From Rhodobacter sp. NTK016B (lineage in GTDB: Bacteria > Pseudomonadota > Alphaproteobacteria > Rhodobacterales > Rhodobacteraceae): a DNA stretch of 64,000 nucleotides. Position numbers and translations under genes: made by a program. Shown piece by piece: positions 63,388-64,000 of the stretch. Each line of letters opens with the position of its first letter. Position 1 is the first letter of the stretch. The DNA is taken from contig NZ_JAFKOK010000017.1 in the NCBI RefSeq assembly GCF_017303295.1, positions 60,534 through 124,533 of the forward strand, given 5' to 3'. The notes below the pieces were generated by a model that was given only the letters and a program-made list of their open reading frames with translations, did no database searches and had not been told where the DNA came from.

Positions 63388-64000
<613 letters not shown>

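Overview
The window is GC-rich, densely coded DNA from an alphaproteobacterium, most likely a marine or halotolerant member of the Rhodobacteraceae (Roseobacter group). The evidence is a complete ectoine cluster (ectABC plus the specialised aspartate kinase) with a MarR/EctR-type regulator, a LexA gene preceded by the alphaproteobacterial SOS box GTTC-N7-GTTC, the trpC-moaC-moeA-lexA order, a cytochrome-c-fused urate oxidase (PuuD), and DUF2948 next to hisD. I see no prophage, CRISPR array, complete insertion sequence or plasmid functions. The assignment is inferred from gene content.

Layout. 1-2.9 kb: the end of an aromatic-hydroxylase-like operon (FAD monooxygenase, DinB, metallo-beta-lactamase-fold protein) divergent from a MarR regulator. 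2.9-6.3 kb: patatin-like phospholipase and a large Orn/Lys/Arg decarboxylase, convergent. 6.4-10.9 kb: ectoine biosynthesis with its divergent regulator and a strong terminator. 11.1-15.1 kb: PqiA-PqiA-PqiB-PqiC lipid-transport system. 15.1-24.3 kb: MscS channel, pyrF, an alpha/beta hydrolase, a UspA protein, a voltage-gated-type K+ channel with a zinc ribbon, a class IV aminotransferase, truB, and a Sel1-repeat protein. 24.4-27.0 kb: arginase and ornithine cyclodeaminase with a divergent Lrp-type regulator. 27.2-33.8 kb: hisE/hisF, small envelope proteins, cysK, a DUF3772-MscS channel and AlaX. 33.9-44.3 kb: purine/urate catabolism. 44.4-46.6 kb: hisD, DUF2948, a small basic protein and tRNA-Thr. 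46.8-55.6 kb: mixed housekeeping genes, including dapD and dapE. 55.8-64 kb: hybrid histidine kinase, lexA, the trpC-moaC-(GIY-YIG)-moeA unit, an Lrp regulator and the start of trxB.

How the genes work together. Osmoadaptation is a clear theme: aspartate kinase, EctB, EctA and EctC make ectoine, and two large MscS-type channels and a K+ channel could handle osmotic shifts. The purine block takes 8-oxoguanine and urate to glyoxylate: 8-oxoguanine deaminase, a urate-type permease, PuuD, UraH, a PuuE-UraD fusion, AllE and AllA. Only allantoate amidohydrolase is missing from the window. Arginase plus ornithine cyclodeaminase convert arginine to proline.

The least ordinary items are these: an intact GIY-YIG/DUF4357 nuclease-like gene, with codon use unlike its neighbours, joined by ATGA overlaps on both sides inside the molybdenum-cofactor unit; an SGNH-hydrolase-like protein that has lost the recognisable catalytic blocks; a family of at least six hairpin-plus-ATATTT repeats at gene ends; an MBL-fold protein whose metal motif is HYHAVR; and an unexplained hairpin-rich 250-bp gap between the histidine kinase and lexA.
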